A stretch of 64,000 bases of DNA from Homarus americanus (taxonomy: Eukaryota > Arthropoda > Malacostraca > Decapoda > Nephropidae). A program made the position numbers and the translations under genes. The notes under the pieces are model-generated. The model was not told where the DNA came from and did no database searches. It saw nothing but the letters and a program-made list of their open reading frames with translations. The stretch covers positions 2,224,187-2,288,186 of the forward strand of contig NW_024738608.1 of the NCBI RefSeq assembly GCF_018991925.1. Direction: 5' to 3'. Positions 1-11,625 of the stretch are shown one piece after another; position 1 is the stretch's first letter; each line of letters begins with the position of its first letter.

Positions 1-440
1 TGTGTATAGTGTGTATAAATCTACTGTATGTCTATGAAATACCTATTCCTTGTAGGCTTGACATGAAGAATTCCTACTGGAATTTCTTGAATGTGAAAAT
101 GTTGCCTCAAATACCTTAGACGTCAGCTGGTGTGCTCGTAGGAGTCACAGCTGATGCCAAGGTCACCGTCATTGGGTCAATGTCCCTCATGTTGATAGTA
201 GATCAGATAGCGTCCACAAAACAAAAATAGCGTCTTTTGCCTAGCAACTGATTGAAGCTTCAAAATGGTGTTGGGTGAGTCCGCTACTGAGGACGTTGAG
301 TCCACTAGTTGTCAAGACGATGAGCACAGCACTGGCGACTCGCTGGGTGTGGCTGAGTCACATCCTGGACAGTGAATGATTCATTTGCAGAACTAACTTT
401 CACTTCAGCTCACAAGAGTGTCACCATATACTAATAGCAA

Positions 441-512
441 TTATCAATAACTCGGTAATGGTTATTGATAAAAAAAAATCAATAACTCAGTAATGGTTAT
501 TGATAAAAAAAA
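441..512. repeat. Two tandem copies of a short hairpin repeat
   Basis: A stretch of about 28 to 31 bases reading TCAATAACTCGGTAATGG and then its near inverse complement (TTATTGATAA) occurs twice in direct repeat, separated by a short A run. Each copy can fold on itself because TTATCAATAAC pairs with GTTATTGATAA. It may be a small slipped duplication; no function is implied. Confidence 0.6.
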
Positions 513-2586
513 TTGTACATCATCTTGGATGACAAAATGAATATCACTCAACATGTAACATCTCACTACGGGATATGTTAATCCACTTTGGAGGAGTATA
601 ACACATCACTTTTTTTTCTTTTCTTTTTGTAAAACACTTATGACTGGTTTTTGGGAAACTTACAAGCCTGTTTATTTTAACTTAATTCGTATCCACTTGC
701 TTCCAACTTATGTTTTCGATCTTTTTCCATTGCTTCTTGATGAGTTAAGGGAGCTGGAACATGTAAAAGTTTTATGGGTTTTTAGTAGCGAAAACCCAAC
801 TGTCCTATCTTCATTTATTAGGAAAATATCTTGTACTGTATACAGTTCCAAGTGTATATCACCGTAACTTAATCACTGTAGCTATGAGTGTTAAATGAGG
901 ATGGAGGCTATCTTAGAGTAGCTCTACTAAATACTTCCAGTTGATATGAGAGTGGGAGTGATCTTGAGTAGAGACTGCTCGAGGGAGAACAGAATATATC
1001 CGACGTCCTCCCTCAAGGAAAGAAGGAGCACATCAGGGATGGCTCTAATAACGTCTTCCTCTCCTCAGTATTATCAAACTACTGCGTGTCACAGGCGGCC
1101 AGGGAGCTGGTTACTTATGCCCGAGCTTAGCACTGAGTGATGGGCCTTCCTGTGGACACACCTTATCACGTGCTCTGAACATGAACCTCATGGCTAGTGG
1201 AAAGTTACAGGGGGTGATAGTTATACAAGTCTAATGTAATTAACCCACATTTATATAAGTACTTCTGCCTATGAGACGGGGGCTAATACACTGTTTCTTT
1301 TTCATCCTCTGAACTAATCCTTCATACCCCAACACCCACCTCCATCAATCCAATCAAGCCAAACATCTCTACCTTTGAAGCTAAGTAAATAAAAATATTT
1401 TTTTATGTTAAAATTATTTATTTTTAAAACATTATAATAAGTAATTTGTTTCAATGAACCACTGGAGTGAGAGTGCACCAGTGACGGTTGATGCAGACCA
1501 CCAGGTCGCTGGCATAACCTACGTTGCCTCAACACACCGACCCTAATGAACTTTAAGGACGTCAGATAACTGATAAAGTTAAATAATTTCTTTAAATTAT
1601 GTTATCAAATGTTTAACAGATGTTTCTAAGATATCATATAAAAAAAAAAATTTGTGTCGCGTACAATGTCATGGTCCCAATTTGACCTATTTCTATTATT
1701 TCTTATGGGATTAATTCCCCGCTTTAAGTGGATTCGTTATCAGAGGCATTTTTTCTGGTCCCAATTAACCGCGGATAGCGAGGACCCCCTGTACTTCAAA
1801 CACCATTTGTATGTATACAATCTAGATGAAAAAAATGCATCTAAAACCATTAAACAAAAGCCAATTGAAAGTTTAACACAATTGCCATTTACATAAACAC
1901 TTCCTGCTTTGTCATAGCAACGCAGACCAGCGGGGGCCCATCTCTGCTGAATCCCTTGCAACGTCCCCCCCACACTCGTGTTTGACCTTATGATAATTAT
2001 TTCTTTTACTTTTTTTTTTGCAATATGTATGTAGGATGGTGTGTGCATGTAACTGAGAGAAAAAAATTAAGAAAGTTATGTATATCTTCCTAAAATTATG
2101 AGTTGAAAAATAACCAAAACATCGCTCACAGCTTGGCCTGGCAGCCTGGTGGTAACAGTGATGAGTCTAACTTGGCTACAATGTTCCCAGAGATGTTAAC
2201 AGACACAAATGTGAAAAGAAAGTAATCTGTAATTCTTCATAAATGTCAAATATTAATAGATTTCAAGATAAATGTTGGAAGAGTTCAGAAATGGTGACTG
2301 TTTAGCTCTGTAGAGTTGGGTACCTGCTGTACAGACGTTAATCGTCTCGGGTTATCATTGTCAGTACAGTAGTTATAAATCCAACTTCTATCGTTAATTT
2401 TTTTATTAATTAAAAATAATAATACCCGGTAATGTGTTTAATTAAGCAATAATATTTGTAATTCTGGAGTTGGGTTAGGTAGAATTTAGCCTACTGGGGA
2501 CAGCAACTGGAGGGATTCATTAGCCTACGGGAGACCACAACTTCACATATTGGATGCAGGCTGATTTTTTAGCCATTATTCAGACA

Positions 2587-2621
2587 AAAATTGTGTCTTA
2601 TATGCCGTAAAATACGGTAAA
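2587..2621 (-). mobile_element. Lone terminal repeat of a TACCGTATTTT-type DNA transposon
   Basis: Read on the minus strand this begins TACCGTATTTTACGGCATAT and continues AAGACACAATTTTTG. That resembles the terminal inverted repeats bounding the element at 8757-11084 (TACCGTATTTTTCGGC and TACAGTATTTTTTGGCAT, each followed by an AAGACGCAC-like core). I could not find a matching partner end nearby, so this is probably a truncated copy or a diverged remnant. The superfamily is not assigned. Confidence 0.45.
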
Positions 2622-4080
2622 TTGGTCGGGACTTTAAAAGTTATTGGAGGGACAGCTAAGTTTTGGACTTACAGCAGAATCAAGATGAGGCTGTCTTAAA
2701 TTGAGTCTTAGAAGCCAGGAGGAGGGACATCTGGGACTAGGACTCACAATGGGAGGGAAACTCAAGTTAAAAGGAGCAGGAGTGAATATTAATACAGTAG
2801 TAGCATTGAAAACATAAGATGTTTTATTGAGGATCTCGTACAGGTCACTCTCTGTTATGCCAGCTTTGCAAGAAAACCAGAATCTCTTGTATACTGTTTA
2901 CTTTTTACTACCCAAATTCATATTAGTACACTGGTTAAGTTCACCTATACATGGATGAGATTCATGGTTTTCATCTTGCCTGCACATATTGCATCAGGGA
3001 AAAACACTTGTGTGATAGAGCATTGTCCAGACCTTATTCTTGTGTTGGTATGTCTAGCACTTCCACAATATCTGTTGTTTTAGTTTATAAATAAACCATT
3101 TGTTGTTTGATCACAGTACTTATATGTTAGAACATGATTTAGTCTGTTTAAAAGACTAAAACTAAAAATTTGGGAAGTACCCATACTGTATGTGTTACAG
3201 GATGTTGGTATTTTCAGTGGAAATTATGTAATGTTGGATTGATTTCTTAGGGATAAAATTATAAGGAATTTCCTTACACAAGTCACACATAATGTGTTAT
3301 GGCTGAAAAACGACAAATACTTTGCAAAATTCAGTATTTATCCACCGAATCTGTGGGTTATGAGCCAGGCTAACATTGACAGTTGGTACAGTCCTTACAT
3401 GGTGCCATGCAGATTCACTCTACAGGTATTGAAATTCACTCCAAATCTTATGTGACAACTCTCTCCAAACACTTAAGTCAGTCAGAAGTGGCTGGGAGGT
3501 GTAACTCCACACAGTGATATTAATAAATCTCTGTGGAGTTATACACAAAGGAGGTAGTAGGTTAGGGGTCTCTGCTGGCCCTTGACCTTATTCTGGGTAA
3601 TAGGGCAGCATTCTTCCCCTGCACCAGTCTCAGACACCAGCCACCTGCATAATTGACATGCAGTCTCCTTTCAGTTATCTGTCACAGCAGCTTCACAATG
3701 AATGTGTCCTAGGAGAGATTGGTAGGAAAGATTTATGGCAGCACAGTTGAAGGTGTAAGAACTAGAGGGAGACAGAAAGAGATGGACAGAATACAGTATG
3801 CAGTACGTTAAGCGAGGACGTTGAAACAACGTGTCAATTTTCCCCATAAGAAATAGATAAAATTAGTGAGGAAATACTTACATATACATAAATTCAAAGC
3901 TCCTTGTGTGATGCCTGGTGAGGTGCTTGTGCATTACATTACATGTATAAGAGAAAAACTGCAGATAAATGGTAAAGCTGTCATGATTGAAGGTGAGGCT
4001 TCATTTTTATCTATAAAATGGCACACCAGAACCATTTCAAACATGATTTGTAAACCTGAGTGGACGTGGCTTTTGACATT

Positions 4081-4198
4081 TTAAAGGTAGCAGGGAAATA
4101 AACTAGAGGATTGTGTTTTATTTCCATTGCCTGTCTTTAATTTTAAAGGTAGCAGGGAAATAAACAGAGGAGTGTTTATTTCCTTGCTGTCTTTAAAG
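4081..4198. repeat. Tandemly duplicated imperfect hairpin
   Basis: Two adjacent segments of about 57-60 bases both start TTTAAAGGTAGCAGGGAAAT and end with a nearly complementary arm (ATTTCC..TGC.GTCTTTAA). The second copy (4142-4198) has the cleaner stem: about 25 paired positions around a loop GAGGAG. The first copy has a larger, less regular loop. This could be a tiny foldback element, a slipped palindrome or a transcribed hairpin; sequence alone does not say which. Confidence 0.6.
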
Positions 4199-5935
4199 CT
4201 TCTATAATTCTGGATCTGCTCAATACAAAAGAAAGTGTGAAAGGAACAAAGAATGAATAATAGATTGATAGTATTATGGTATGGCAGTGTCAGTTGTCTG
4301 TTACTGTATTTGGCTGTTAAGTTTTCGTTCCATGCTTTAACTTAAGTTTTCTTTGACTGATTTCTTTCAAATTTTAGGACAGTGTTACCCATATGAAAAT
4401 ACAGACCAAGTTCGATTTTGAGGATTCTGGGCCCTACCATTCTGGAGTCTCGGATTCCTTAAAAGTAGGTCACGTTGTGAAAATATACAAATGTGTTTAA
4501 AATACGGATGTAGAAAATCATTAGGTTTGTTTTTATCAATTTGGCCAAATTCAGTTTTGGTGGTTTTAGATTTTGTGGTGTTAAGTTAAAGAAGCTCCTT
4601 AACTCTTTCATGAGTAAATTCAGCATGTATGTTCACCCTACACATACTTTTTTTAAATTAGGTAAGTACTGTATGTATATAAACAGTCCTTATACTGTTC
4701 CACAATTCATGAGTAGATTTGAGTGCTGTACGTGGCATACACACCATAGGCCTCTAAAGACATAAATAACCCCCGACAAAAGTTCGTTCCTATCCATAGA
4801 GCTTCTGATGTCAACCCATTCGGTCTTATACTCCTTGAGTCACTAGGAGGTTATTAGCCAGGGGTGAAGTAGAAGATGATTGCAGTGATTTGAAAGATGG
4901 AGATAAGATTGATGAATTGTAGAAAATCAGTACCACTTATTTTGTAACCTTTCAACAACCACTTCAATCTGCTGTCAGGTTTCATACTGGGGGAATTGTC
5001 CCATACTTCTCAGTGCTGTATTGAATGTAATGTGCTTTTTATTTATTTTGTTTCATGTAAAATATTTTGTTACTAGGAATGTATTTCAAATTTATGCAAT
5101 AATAAGTACTGTAATAGTATCTCCTATTTCAAAGTATCTGGTATTTCAACCCCACCCCCCTTCCCTCCTTTAGTTCAAAATAATTATTGGGTACCGTAGT
5201 CGGTTTTCCCCCATTACCAATTAGTCCCTTATCCTGAGGGACATGTGGTAATTTATTATTCTTTAAGGCTGAAACTTTTAGGTTATTGTTTGAAAAAGTT
5301 TACTTTGATAGGCATGGTCCATATATGTACAGTACTGTGTGTAATCACTCCTGAAAGGGTTAAATTTGTCTCCTTTCCTGTGACTGGTGGTGGGTATTTC
5401 ATGCTCTTATAGGTAAAGCAGTACAGTATTGTTTTCTAAGCAGTGCAGGTTGGTGAAAGATGTGATATTTATCATAGACATGTATAGTTTGTTAATTGTT
5501 TTAGATGTCATAACCGCTAGGCATGTGGCTTTGACACATGCTGAATGCAATAGAAAATAATGTTTGGAAAACGTGAAATTTTGTTGAACCAAAATGAAAT
5601 TATTAACAAAGCTTTATGAAATTTATAATATAATGGCTGTTTCCTTATATGTTATTTAATGAGATCATATGCAGTGCATATTTGTGTTTACTGTATGGAA
5701 CAAATACTTACACTCAGGATAATAAATTAACATTTGATAGATAACGGGGAACTAAGATATGTATTTTCTTCTTTGTTCGTTGAGTATAGTTGCATACTGC
5801 TCTCACTATTCTTGGTTTTATTTTTAACTAGTTTTGTGTTTTACTTGTGTTTTGCCTTATGGGTTTTTCAAAATACATTATTGGTGTTCCATTGTTAAAG
5901 CTGATTTTTTAAAATTGTATCCTCCATTCTTTTAG

Positions 5936-6122
5936 CATACTATAATGACATGGTCGTGGGTGGCGTGTGCTGCCGTGTGGACGTCTTGGATGGGCAGCGA
6001 CGACTCTACATCATGACCTTAGGATGCCTTGCCCCTTACCGACGTTTAGGCATTGGTACCAAGATGCTAGAGCACGTGCTTAACTTTGTTGAGAGGGAAG
6101 GAAATTTCAACTCCATTTTCTT
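5936..6122 (+). CDS. NAA50: NAA50 N-alpha-acetyltransferase, internal exon
   Basis: NAA50 (San in Drosophila) is a GNAT-fold N-terminal acetyltransferase that works with the ribosome-associated NatA complex and is needed for sister-chromatid cohesion. This exon follows an acceptor TTTTAG and ends at a consensus donor TT|GTAAGT. It encodes a block starting (A)YYNDMVVGGVCCRVD, then QRRLYIMTLGCLAPYRR and LGIGTKMLEHV. The RRLGIG stretch is the acetyl-CoA binding motif, and the Tyr in RRLYIMTL corresponds to the family catalytic Tyr (Tyr73 in human). Identity to animal NAA50 over this block is obvious by eye. The codon split across the preceding splice site fits Ala (G|CA). The 5' exons are not seen in the window. 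Confidence 0.95.
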
Positions 6123-6435
6123 GTAAGTTTTCCACTTTGAATGAAATTCTTAAATTTACCCATTTCAGCAGGGGAATTAGTAGCAATGGAAAGAATTCAT
6201 ATGTTGTCAACCAATTATTGCATTAGCACAGTGGGTGTCTTAGATAGTTGTTTATATATTGATTCTTCTATTCCTTGTTTTTCTTGTTTGTGTCTTTGTA
6301 TGGCCTTCTGGTCATTTGACAATTGACTTGTGATTTTCTCCTGCTAGACCAATCTGCTTTGCCCAGGGTTTCTGCATTTTAGGAGTTGGGACAATGTTCT
6401 GTTGGATGAGTGAGTGTGGCAAATTAAAAGGACAC

Positions 6436-6989
6436 TGTTAACGCTCATAGGAGCGTTATTGATTTGTGTTGGAGAATAAGATCCACAACGATGACGCGTA
6501 GAATATAATTCGGTCAAAACCTGTTAAAGAACAATTCACATATAACAAATGCTGGTATATCAGGACACATAGTATGAATAATACAATTAATATACAGTAC
6601 ATAGCCTATTAACATCTTAAATATAACTCACATGTTACAACTGTTAATACATCAGGAGACAATTTGTATAATATGATTTGTATAATAGGATTTAATAGTT
6701 CACAATCACACTCACGTTTTAGGGTCTAGGGTTTGACCAACGAGAACTGGTGTAATATCCTCTTGGTATATGTTGGTCGAATGAAATATGTTGTCTCTAC
6801 TGCAGGAAGCGATAGACTGCCCTCGAGCAGTCGCAGCTGCCTGGGCCGTCGCTTATTTAAAACACCTCAGCAAAATTCGTTGTCAACACTATGTCTCTCC
6901 TCTCACCCTCTCTCTCTCTCTCGTCTAGTTTATCTTATTGTGGCTATCCCTCTCATTCTCTCCTAGTTTATCTTACTGTGGCGGTAACA
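6436..6989 (-). repeat. 3' LTR of the BEL/Pao element
   Basis: This 554-base block starts TGTTAACGCTC and ends GGCGGTAACA on the plus strand. On the minus strand, the sequence immediately before it reads CCCGACAGGGGTAG, a purine-rich tract in the position of a polypurine primer site. Parts of the LTR recur inverted at 8470-8724 and 11108-11346 and direct at 11354-11625. Confidence 0.8.
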
Positions 6990-7034
6990 CTACCCCTGTC
7001 GGGCTTCGCACGAAATCACGGCATATTATTAGAT

Positions 7035-7493
7035 TCACTCTCCGACCGCTTCCAGCAGGCAGAGTCTCGTCACTGGGCGTATTAACACTGAGTCCTTTGT
7101 CTTCACTTTAACACTTCGCACCAGGATATCTTTGCTCGGTAGAGCCTCCAGTACTCTCCCTAGCATCCACTGACTCCTGGGGAGGGGTTGTCCAGAGATG
7201 ATCACGATATCCCCAGCGTGGAGATTACGGCGAGTTTTGAAGAACCCTTGTCGCTGATGTAATGTTGGGAGATATTCTTTTACCCACCTTTTCCAAAATT
7301 GGTCCGCAATGAATTGGGCATGCTTCCATCTTCGTCGGTACCCTTCTGTAACGGACCGATTGCCTCCGGTGGACAGTGTCTCCTGGTTCATCCGTAGTAT
7401 GTGAAGCGGCGTTAGTGCTTCTAGATCCTTTGAGTTGTCAGACACTGGGGTGATGGGCCTTCCGTTGATGATCTCTTCTACGGCGCAGAACAA
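7035..7493 (-). pseudogene. BEL/Pao pol C-terminus (DUF5641-type domain)
   Basis: The translation is about 150 residues and shows the block typical of the C-terminus of BEL/Pao polyproteins: an RRRWKHAQFIADQFWKRW helix-rich region followed by YLPTLHQRQ and then a small beta domain with GDIVII and LGRVLE. This domain follows the integrase in the pol polyprotein and is thought to act in integration. It is separated from the integrase ORF (7503-8003) by one stop and a few bases, so the originally continuous pol reading frame is interrupted. The stop lies about 45 bases before the LTR, as expected for the end of pol. Confidence 0.75.
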
Positions 7494-7502
7494 AGTGTTG
7501 AG

Positions 7503-8003
7503 TCATTCATCGTCCAGTGTCTGGGTGCCCACCACTCCCTGGAGGACCTTCCTTACAGTGCAGATTTGTCGCTCCCACACTCCTCCCATGTGAGAGACTG
7601 TCGGGGGATTGAACTGCCATTCTATCTGTTTCTGTAGGAGGGCATTTCCTACCTTGTCACCGTTGTTCCAGCCATTCACCGCCTCTCGTAACTCTCGGCT
7701 AGCTCCAATCATGTTGGTTCCCCTGTCAGACCGAACACGCTTGGGAGGTCCCCTATGGCAGGTGAATCTTGTCAGGGCGTTGATGAACGAGTCGGTGTCT
7801 ATCAAGGTGAGGACTCTGATGGTCAGGCAGGTGAATAAGCATCCCCATCTTTTCGCCCGGGCTCGTCCTTGTTTAACCAAAAAAGGGCCGAAGCAATCAA
7901 TTCCAGTGTAGGTGAACGGCTGGCCTCCTGGGCGCGCTCGATCTTCTGGCAGGTCGGCTTGGCGTTGGTGAGTAGGCCTCCAGTTGCTTCTCCGACAAGT
8001 CAC
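7503..8003 (-). pseudogene. BEL/Pao integrase core fragment
   Basis: The 166-residue translation contains a retroviral-type integrase core: YTGIDCFGPFLVK carries the first catalytic Asp, VRSDRGTNMIGA the second, and VWERQICTVRKVL the catalytic Glu, together a D,D-35-E arrangement. It overlaps the end of the upstream zinc-binding ORF by four bases and is in another frame, so at least one frameshift separates them. No reverse transcriptase or gag is present, so this is a fragment of a dead element. Confidence 0.8.
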
Positions 8004-8466
8004 ACACGTCCGTATTGTGCGGTCGAGTAATTTGCTGCAAGAGTGTGTTCTCGTCCTGAGTGTCCAGCTCTAGTTGAGTGTACCTCTCTCACGATGAGCC
8101 CTGTGATCCTGTTGTTCCTTGGCAATAGTATGGGATTCTCCTGGTCTGGGTGGAGAGCGGCATGTTTCAGTCGGCCACCTACTCTGATCAGACCGTCAGT
8201 GTCTAGATGAGGTTCCAGCTGCCTTATGTCGCTACCTCTCATGGGTTGTCCCTGTTGTAACATTCCTAGTTCTCGAGGGAATCCTTTCCTTTGCATAAAT
8301 CTTAAGACAGCTAATTTCGCCTCTTCCAATTCGCTGACCTGGAGCCGATTTTCTCGGTGATGTTTGTTCTTTCGCTTCCCAAGCCGCCATTCTATAAACC
8401 TTCTAATCCACGCTACGCTCTTCAGAAGTCGATGCCCCGAGGAGTACCTGGCCCATAGCTTATCAG
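8000..8466 (-). pseudogene. BEL/Pao integrase N-terminal (zinc-binding) fragment
   Basis: On the minus strand the open frame contains LIRVGGRLKHAAL, PILLPRNNRITGLIVREVH and HSGREHTLA, the region that leads into and includes the zinc-binding H2C2-type N-terminal integrase domain of BEL/Pao pol. The frame continues upstream to an ATG at 8521, but the first 20 or so codons there are translated from an inverted LTR piece, showing an abrupt junction near 8468. Everything 5' of this point in pol has been lost. Confidence 0.7.
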
Positions 8467-8469
8467 GGA

Positions 8470-8724
8470 TAGCCACAATAAGATAAACTAGAAGAGAGGG
8501 AGAGGGTGAGAGGAGAGACATAGTGTTGACAACGAATTTTGCTGAGGTGTTTTAAATAAGCGACGGCCCAGGCAGCTGCGACTGCTCGAGGGCAGTCTAT
8601 CGCTTCCTGCAGTAGAGACAACATATTTCATTCGACCAACATATACCAAGAGGATATTACACCAGCTCTCGTTGGTCAAACCCTAGACCCTAAAACTTGA
8701 GTGTGATTGTGAACTATTAAATCC
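8470..8724 (-). repeat. Inverted LTR copy, first part
   Basis: This block is the reverse complement of about 6690-6950 of the LTR. With 11108-11346 (reverse complement of about 6436-6680) it forms one nearly complete inverted LTR, split in the middle by the insertion at 8757-11084. It abuts the truncated integrase ORF directly. Confidence 0.75.
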
Positions 8725-8812
8725 TCTAAAAAAAAACTCTAAATAACTTTAATAAGTACCGTATTTTTCGGCTTGGAAGACGCACCCTGATTTTGGAAAT
8801 GAAATTCCATAA

Positions 8813-9150
8813 AAAAAAATTACGGGTTTTAGCCCACCTGGGCACAGGTCACTGACCCACATTGGGGCCAAGGGGGCGAAAATGTAATAATAATAATAAT
8901 AATAATGCAGAAATACAAAAATGAAAAAAAAAATCAAGAGTGAGAAACAATATATCTGTACAGGATGTTTGTTGTATTGTCAAAGAGAAACCATTGAGAC
9001 CCTGCAGAACGTCAGATCATCAACCTGGGACTTGGACACATAGCAGCAGGGTCTACCATTAGACAATACATTATGCTTCCAATATCTTCCCAGACGGTAG
9101 TGCCTCCTTGTTTGGTACATTAGCTGCCTAATACCTACACCAGTGTAACC
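8813..9150 (-). mobile_element. SINE-like retroposon copy, minus strand
   Basis: On the minus strand this matches the longer copies at 63474-63952 and 20031-22060: a 5' part with GGGAAGATATTGGAAGCATA, a middle with CTGATCTGAC, a (TTA)n tract of about nine triplets, then CCAATGTGGGTCAGTGACC and GGTGGGCTAAAACCCGTA. It ends with an A/T-rich run. The 5' boundary is blurred by a neighbouring MITE. Confidence 0.7.
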
Positions 9151-9163
9151 ATTGCTTGATATA

Positions 9164-9280
9164 CAGTGGGGTATGCTATAACGAACGGTTCCTACTATGA
9201 ATATTCCTATAACGAACGGTTTTACCTATAAAATTGAGAATGCTATAACGAACGAAACTCCTACAACGAACATTATTTAA

Positions 9281-9311
<31 letters not shown>

Positions 9312-9526
9312 TTGCTTTTGTATTACAAGTATTAATGATATTCTTTATTTCAGGGGTTTAGATGCATATTTATGTACTTATTTTAAATTTTTACAATTTT
9401 ATATTATATTTTTCAGTGTTAAGTGGTTGTATTTGGGGGCCTGGAACGGATTAATCCTATAACGAACGAATGCTATAACGAACAAGGTTCTAGAACCAAT
9501 TAGATTCGTTATAGCATACCCCACTG
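9164..9526. mobile_element. 363-bp pogo/Tc1-mariner-type MITE
   Basis: The ends are inverted repeats starting CAGTGGGGTATGCTATAACG, and the element is flanked by TA on both sides (9162-9163 and 9527-9528), the target duplication of Tc1-mariner elements. Internal copies of ATAACGAAC recur near both ends. There is no coding capacity; the middle is AT-rich with a T run at about 9281-9305. Confidence 0.8.
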
Positions 9527-9879
9527 TACAGCCCTTTTGGCACAAGTACACACACCTCTTTGAATATCATCACTTAAGAACTGCTTATCAGTCGTCATTT
9601 TCATCAATTTAAAAAAAAATCTGTATAAGAAGGTGAAATCTTTAATACAGCACTCATTTTATACACCTGGTCACCTCCACGTCTTAGGGGCTGTAGTGTT
9701 TACATTCTTTCTCTTGTTTTTGTCGGTATGACAACGACGACGGGAAATATTTTCCAACAGTAGAAGGTTAGCAAATGTAAACATGTATACCAACGTCTAT
9801 ATAAAACAAAAAATCTTTATTTAAAAACAAAATAAAAGTAAAAAAACAACTCGTTTTTTGGAAAACCAGTGATTGATTG

Positions 9880-10530
9880 GTTCTACAAAATTATAAAACT
9901 AAAGAAAATAAGTCCTCCATTGTAGCTGTATTAAAATTAATGTAGAAAAATTAATATGGTTGTTTTAAGTAATGTTATTTAATGTTAATAAATGGAACAA
10001 TGGAAGTAGCTAACAATTAAGGGTAAAAAAAGTGAGATCCTGTATATAAGTGAGCACATGTGTAAACATATCATTATTACTCTACATAAGAATATGAAAG
10101 CAACACTTATTTACTGTTCATATATGTTTTAATTAATGTTTTTGAATTTCTTTTTGATTGAATTATTGTTTGTGTGCAAATTGAACAATACAATTCATTA
10201 ATAATACGAAGAATATTAAAACACATGAGACAAGACGTCATTGTTTTTGTTGTTTACAAAACCAGTGACTGATTAGTTCTACATATAAAACTAAAGAAGA
10301 TAAGACCCTGGTTGTAGCTGTAGTAAAATTAGTATGGTTGTTTTAAGTAATGTTATTTAATGTTAATAAATGGAACAATGGAAGTAGCTAACAATTAAGG
10401 GTAAAAAAAAAAAGAGAGATCACGTATGTAAATGAGCACATGTGTAAACATATCATCATTGCTCTACATAAGAATATGAAAGCAACACTTATATACTGTT
10501 CATATATATTTTAATTAATGTTTCTGAATT
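9880..10530. repeat. Imperfect direct duplication, about 270 bases, spacing about 396
   Basis: Two copies share GTTATTTAATGTTAATAAAT, GGAACAATGGAAGTAGC and GTGTAAACATATCAT among other blocks. The first spans roughly 9880-10150, the second about 10276-10530. They lie inside the DNA transposon at 8757-11084 and may be its subterminal or internal repeats. Confidence 0.65.
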
Positions 10531-11107
10531 AAAAAAAAATATCTACCCACCAGTGGTAGTAAAGTTGAAAACATAAGGACAGCCAATGTTGTGTGTGTGT
10601 TTTTACTTGGATGACGAAGGTGTATTTAAATTTGGAAGATTTTAATTTTGTGGGGTTTTTACAGTCTAAATGGGTATCCAAATATGAGAGCCTACTGTAA
10701 ATAGGTGTCCAAATATGAGAGCCTACATATAAAGAAACAAACATTCCTGCATTTGAGACCAGCAGACAACCTTTAGCAATTCCTCAATAGATGGCGCTGC
10801 CGCACCACTGCCATTAGTAAACAAACCACACAGCAGCAAGGGTTTTTTTTTTTTTTTGGGCAATACAGTATATCAACAATATAAGTTAAATCAATAGTTT
10901 TATAGTACTGTATAGAGAATACTTGTAATTGTTAAGTACTGTAATGAGGTAACAGTCTTTGTAAGGGGCTGATTTCAAAAACCTCTGCTACAACTCATCG
11001 ACTAGCATCCTGGAAGACGTATGGTAATTTTCGAGGTATATTTTTGTCATAAAAAGTGCGTCTTTTATGCCAAAAAATACTGTATATTTATGTACTGTAT
11101 TTTGATC

Positions 11108-11346
11108 ATATTATACAGATTGTCTCCTGATGTATCAACAGTTGTAACATGTTAGTTATATTTAAGATGTTAATAGGCTATGTACTGTATATTGATTGTA
11201 TTATTCATACTATGTGTCCTGATATACCAGCATTTGTTATATGTGAATTGTTCTTTAACAGGTTTTGACCGAATTATATTCTACACGTCATCGTTGTGGA
11301 TCTTACTCTCCAATACAAATCAATAACGCTCCTATGAGTGTTAACA
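11108..11346 (-). repeat. Inverted LTR copy, second part
   Basis: Reverse complement of about 6436-6680 of the LTR, ending at TGTTAACA in inverted orientation. It continues the inverted copy begun at 8470-8724. Confidence 0.75.
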
Positions 11347-11353
11347 TTCAAAA

Positions 11354-11625
11354 CGTTTTAGGGTCTAGGGTTTGACCAATGAGAACTGGTGTAATATCCT
11401 CTTGGTATATGTTGGTCAAACGAAAGATGTCTCTACTGCAGGAAGCGATCGACTGCCCTCGAGCAGTCGCAGCTGCCTGGACCGTCGCTTATTTAAAACA
11501 CCTCAGCAAAATTCGTTGTCAACACTATGTCTCTCCTCTCACCCTCTCTCTCGTCTAGTTTATCTTATTGTGGCTATCCCTCTCTTTCTCTCTCTCTTCT
11601 AGTTTATCTTACTGTGGCGGTAACA
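11354..11625 (-). repeat. Partial direct LTR (remains of the 5' LTR)
   Basis: Matches 6714-6989 in the same orientation and ends GGCGGTAACA followed by the GACAC target duplication. The first 278 bases of the LTR are missing in direct orientation here; an inverted copy of them sits immediately to the left. Confidence 0.75.

Larger units (their letters stand above)
1..5935. other. Non-coding, probably NAA50 intron or upstream DNA
   Basis: I see no convincing gene here. Several short ORFs exist (for example 640-867 and 1654-1896) but they have no recognisable domain and look like chance reading frames in AT-rich DNA. The N-terminal part of NAA50 (about 50 residues, expected to include the motif FPVSYND) should lie upstream of 5936, yet I could not find an exon encoding it, so it is either to the left of the window or too diverged for me to see. 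Small hairpin repeats at 441-512 and 4081-4198 and a lone transposon end at 2587-2621 are listed separately. Confidence 0.5.
8757..11084. mobile_element. DNA transposon with TACCGTATTTTTCGG-type terminal inverted repeats
   Basis: The left end reads TACCGTATTTTTCGGC followed by AAGACGCACC; the right end read in reverse reads TACAGTATTTTTTGGC followed by AAGACGCAC. The element interrupts an inverted LTR copy. It contains no transposase that I can recognise. Inside it are a minus-strand SINE-like copy (8813-9150), a pogo-type MITE (9164-9526) and a duplicated segment of about 270 bases (9880-10530). A related solo end lies at 2587-2621. Target duplications are not clear, so I do not assign a superfamily. 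Confidence 0.6.

Noticed and set aside
4377..4465. A possible NAA50 5' exon after TTTTAG at 4377
   Set aside because: Translation does not resemble the expected NAA50 N-terminus in any frame.
6733..6966. The recurring frame MTNENWCNILLVYVGR at 6733, 8679 (minus) and 11372
   Set aside because: It is LTR sequence read in one frame; the LTR is non-coding and the frame ends differently in each copy.
7609..7911. A 100-residue plus-strand frame
   Set aside because: Antisense of the BEL/Pao integrase core.
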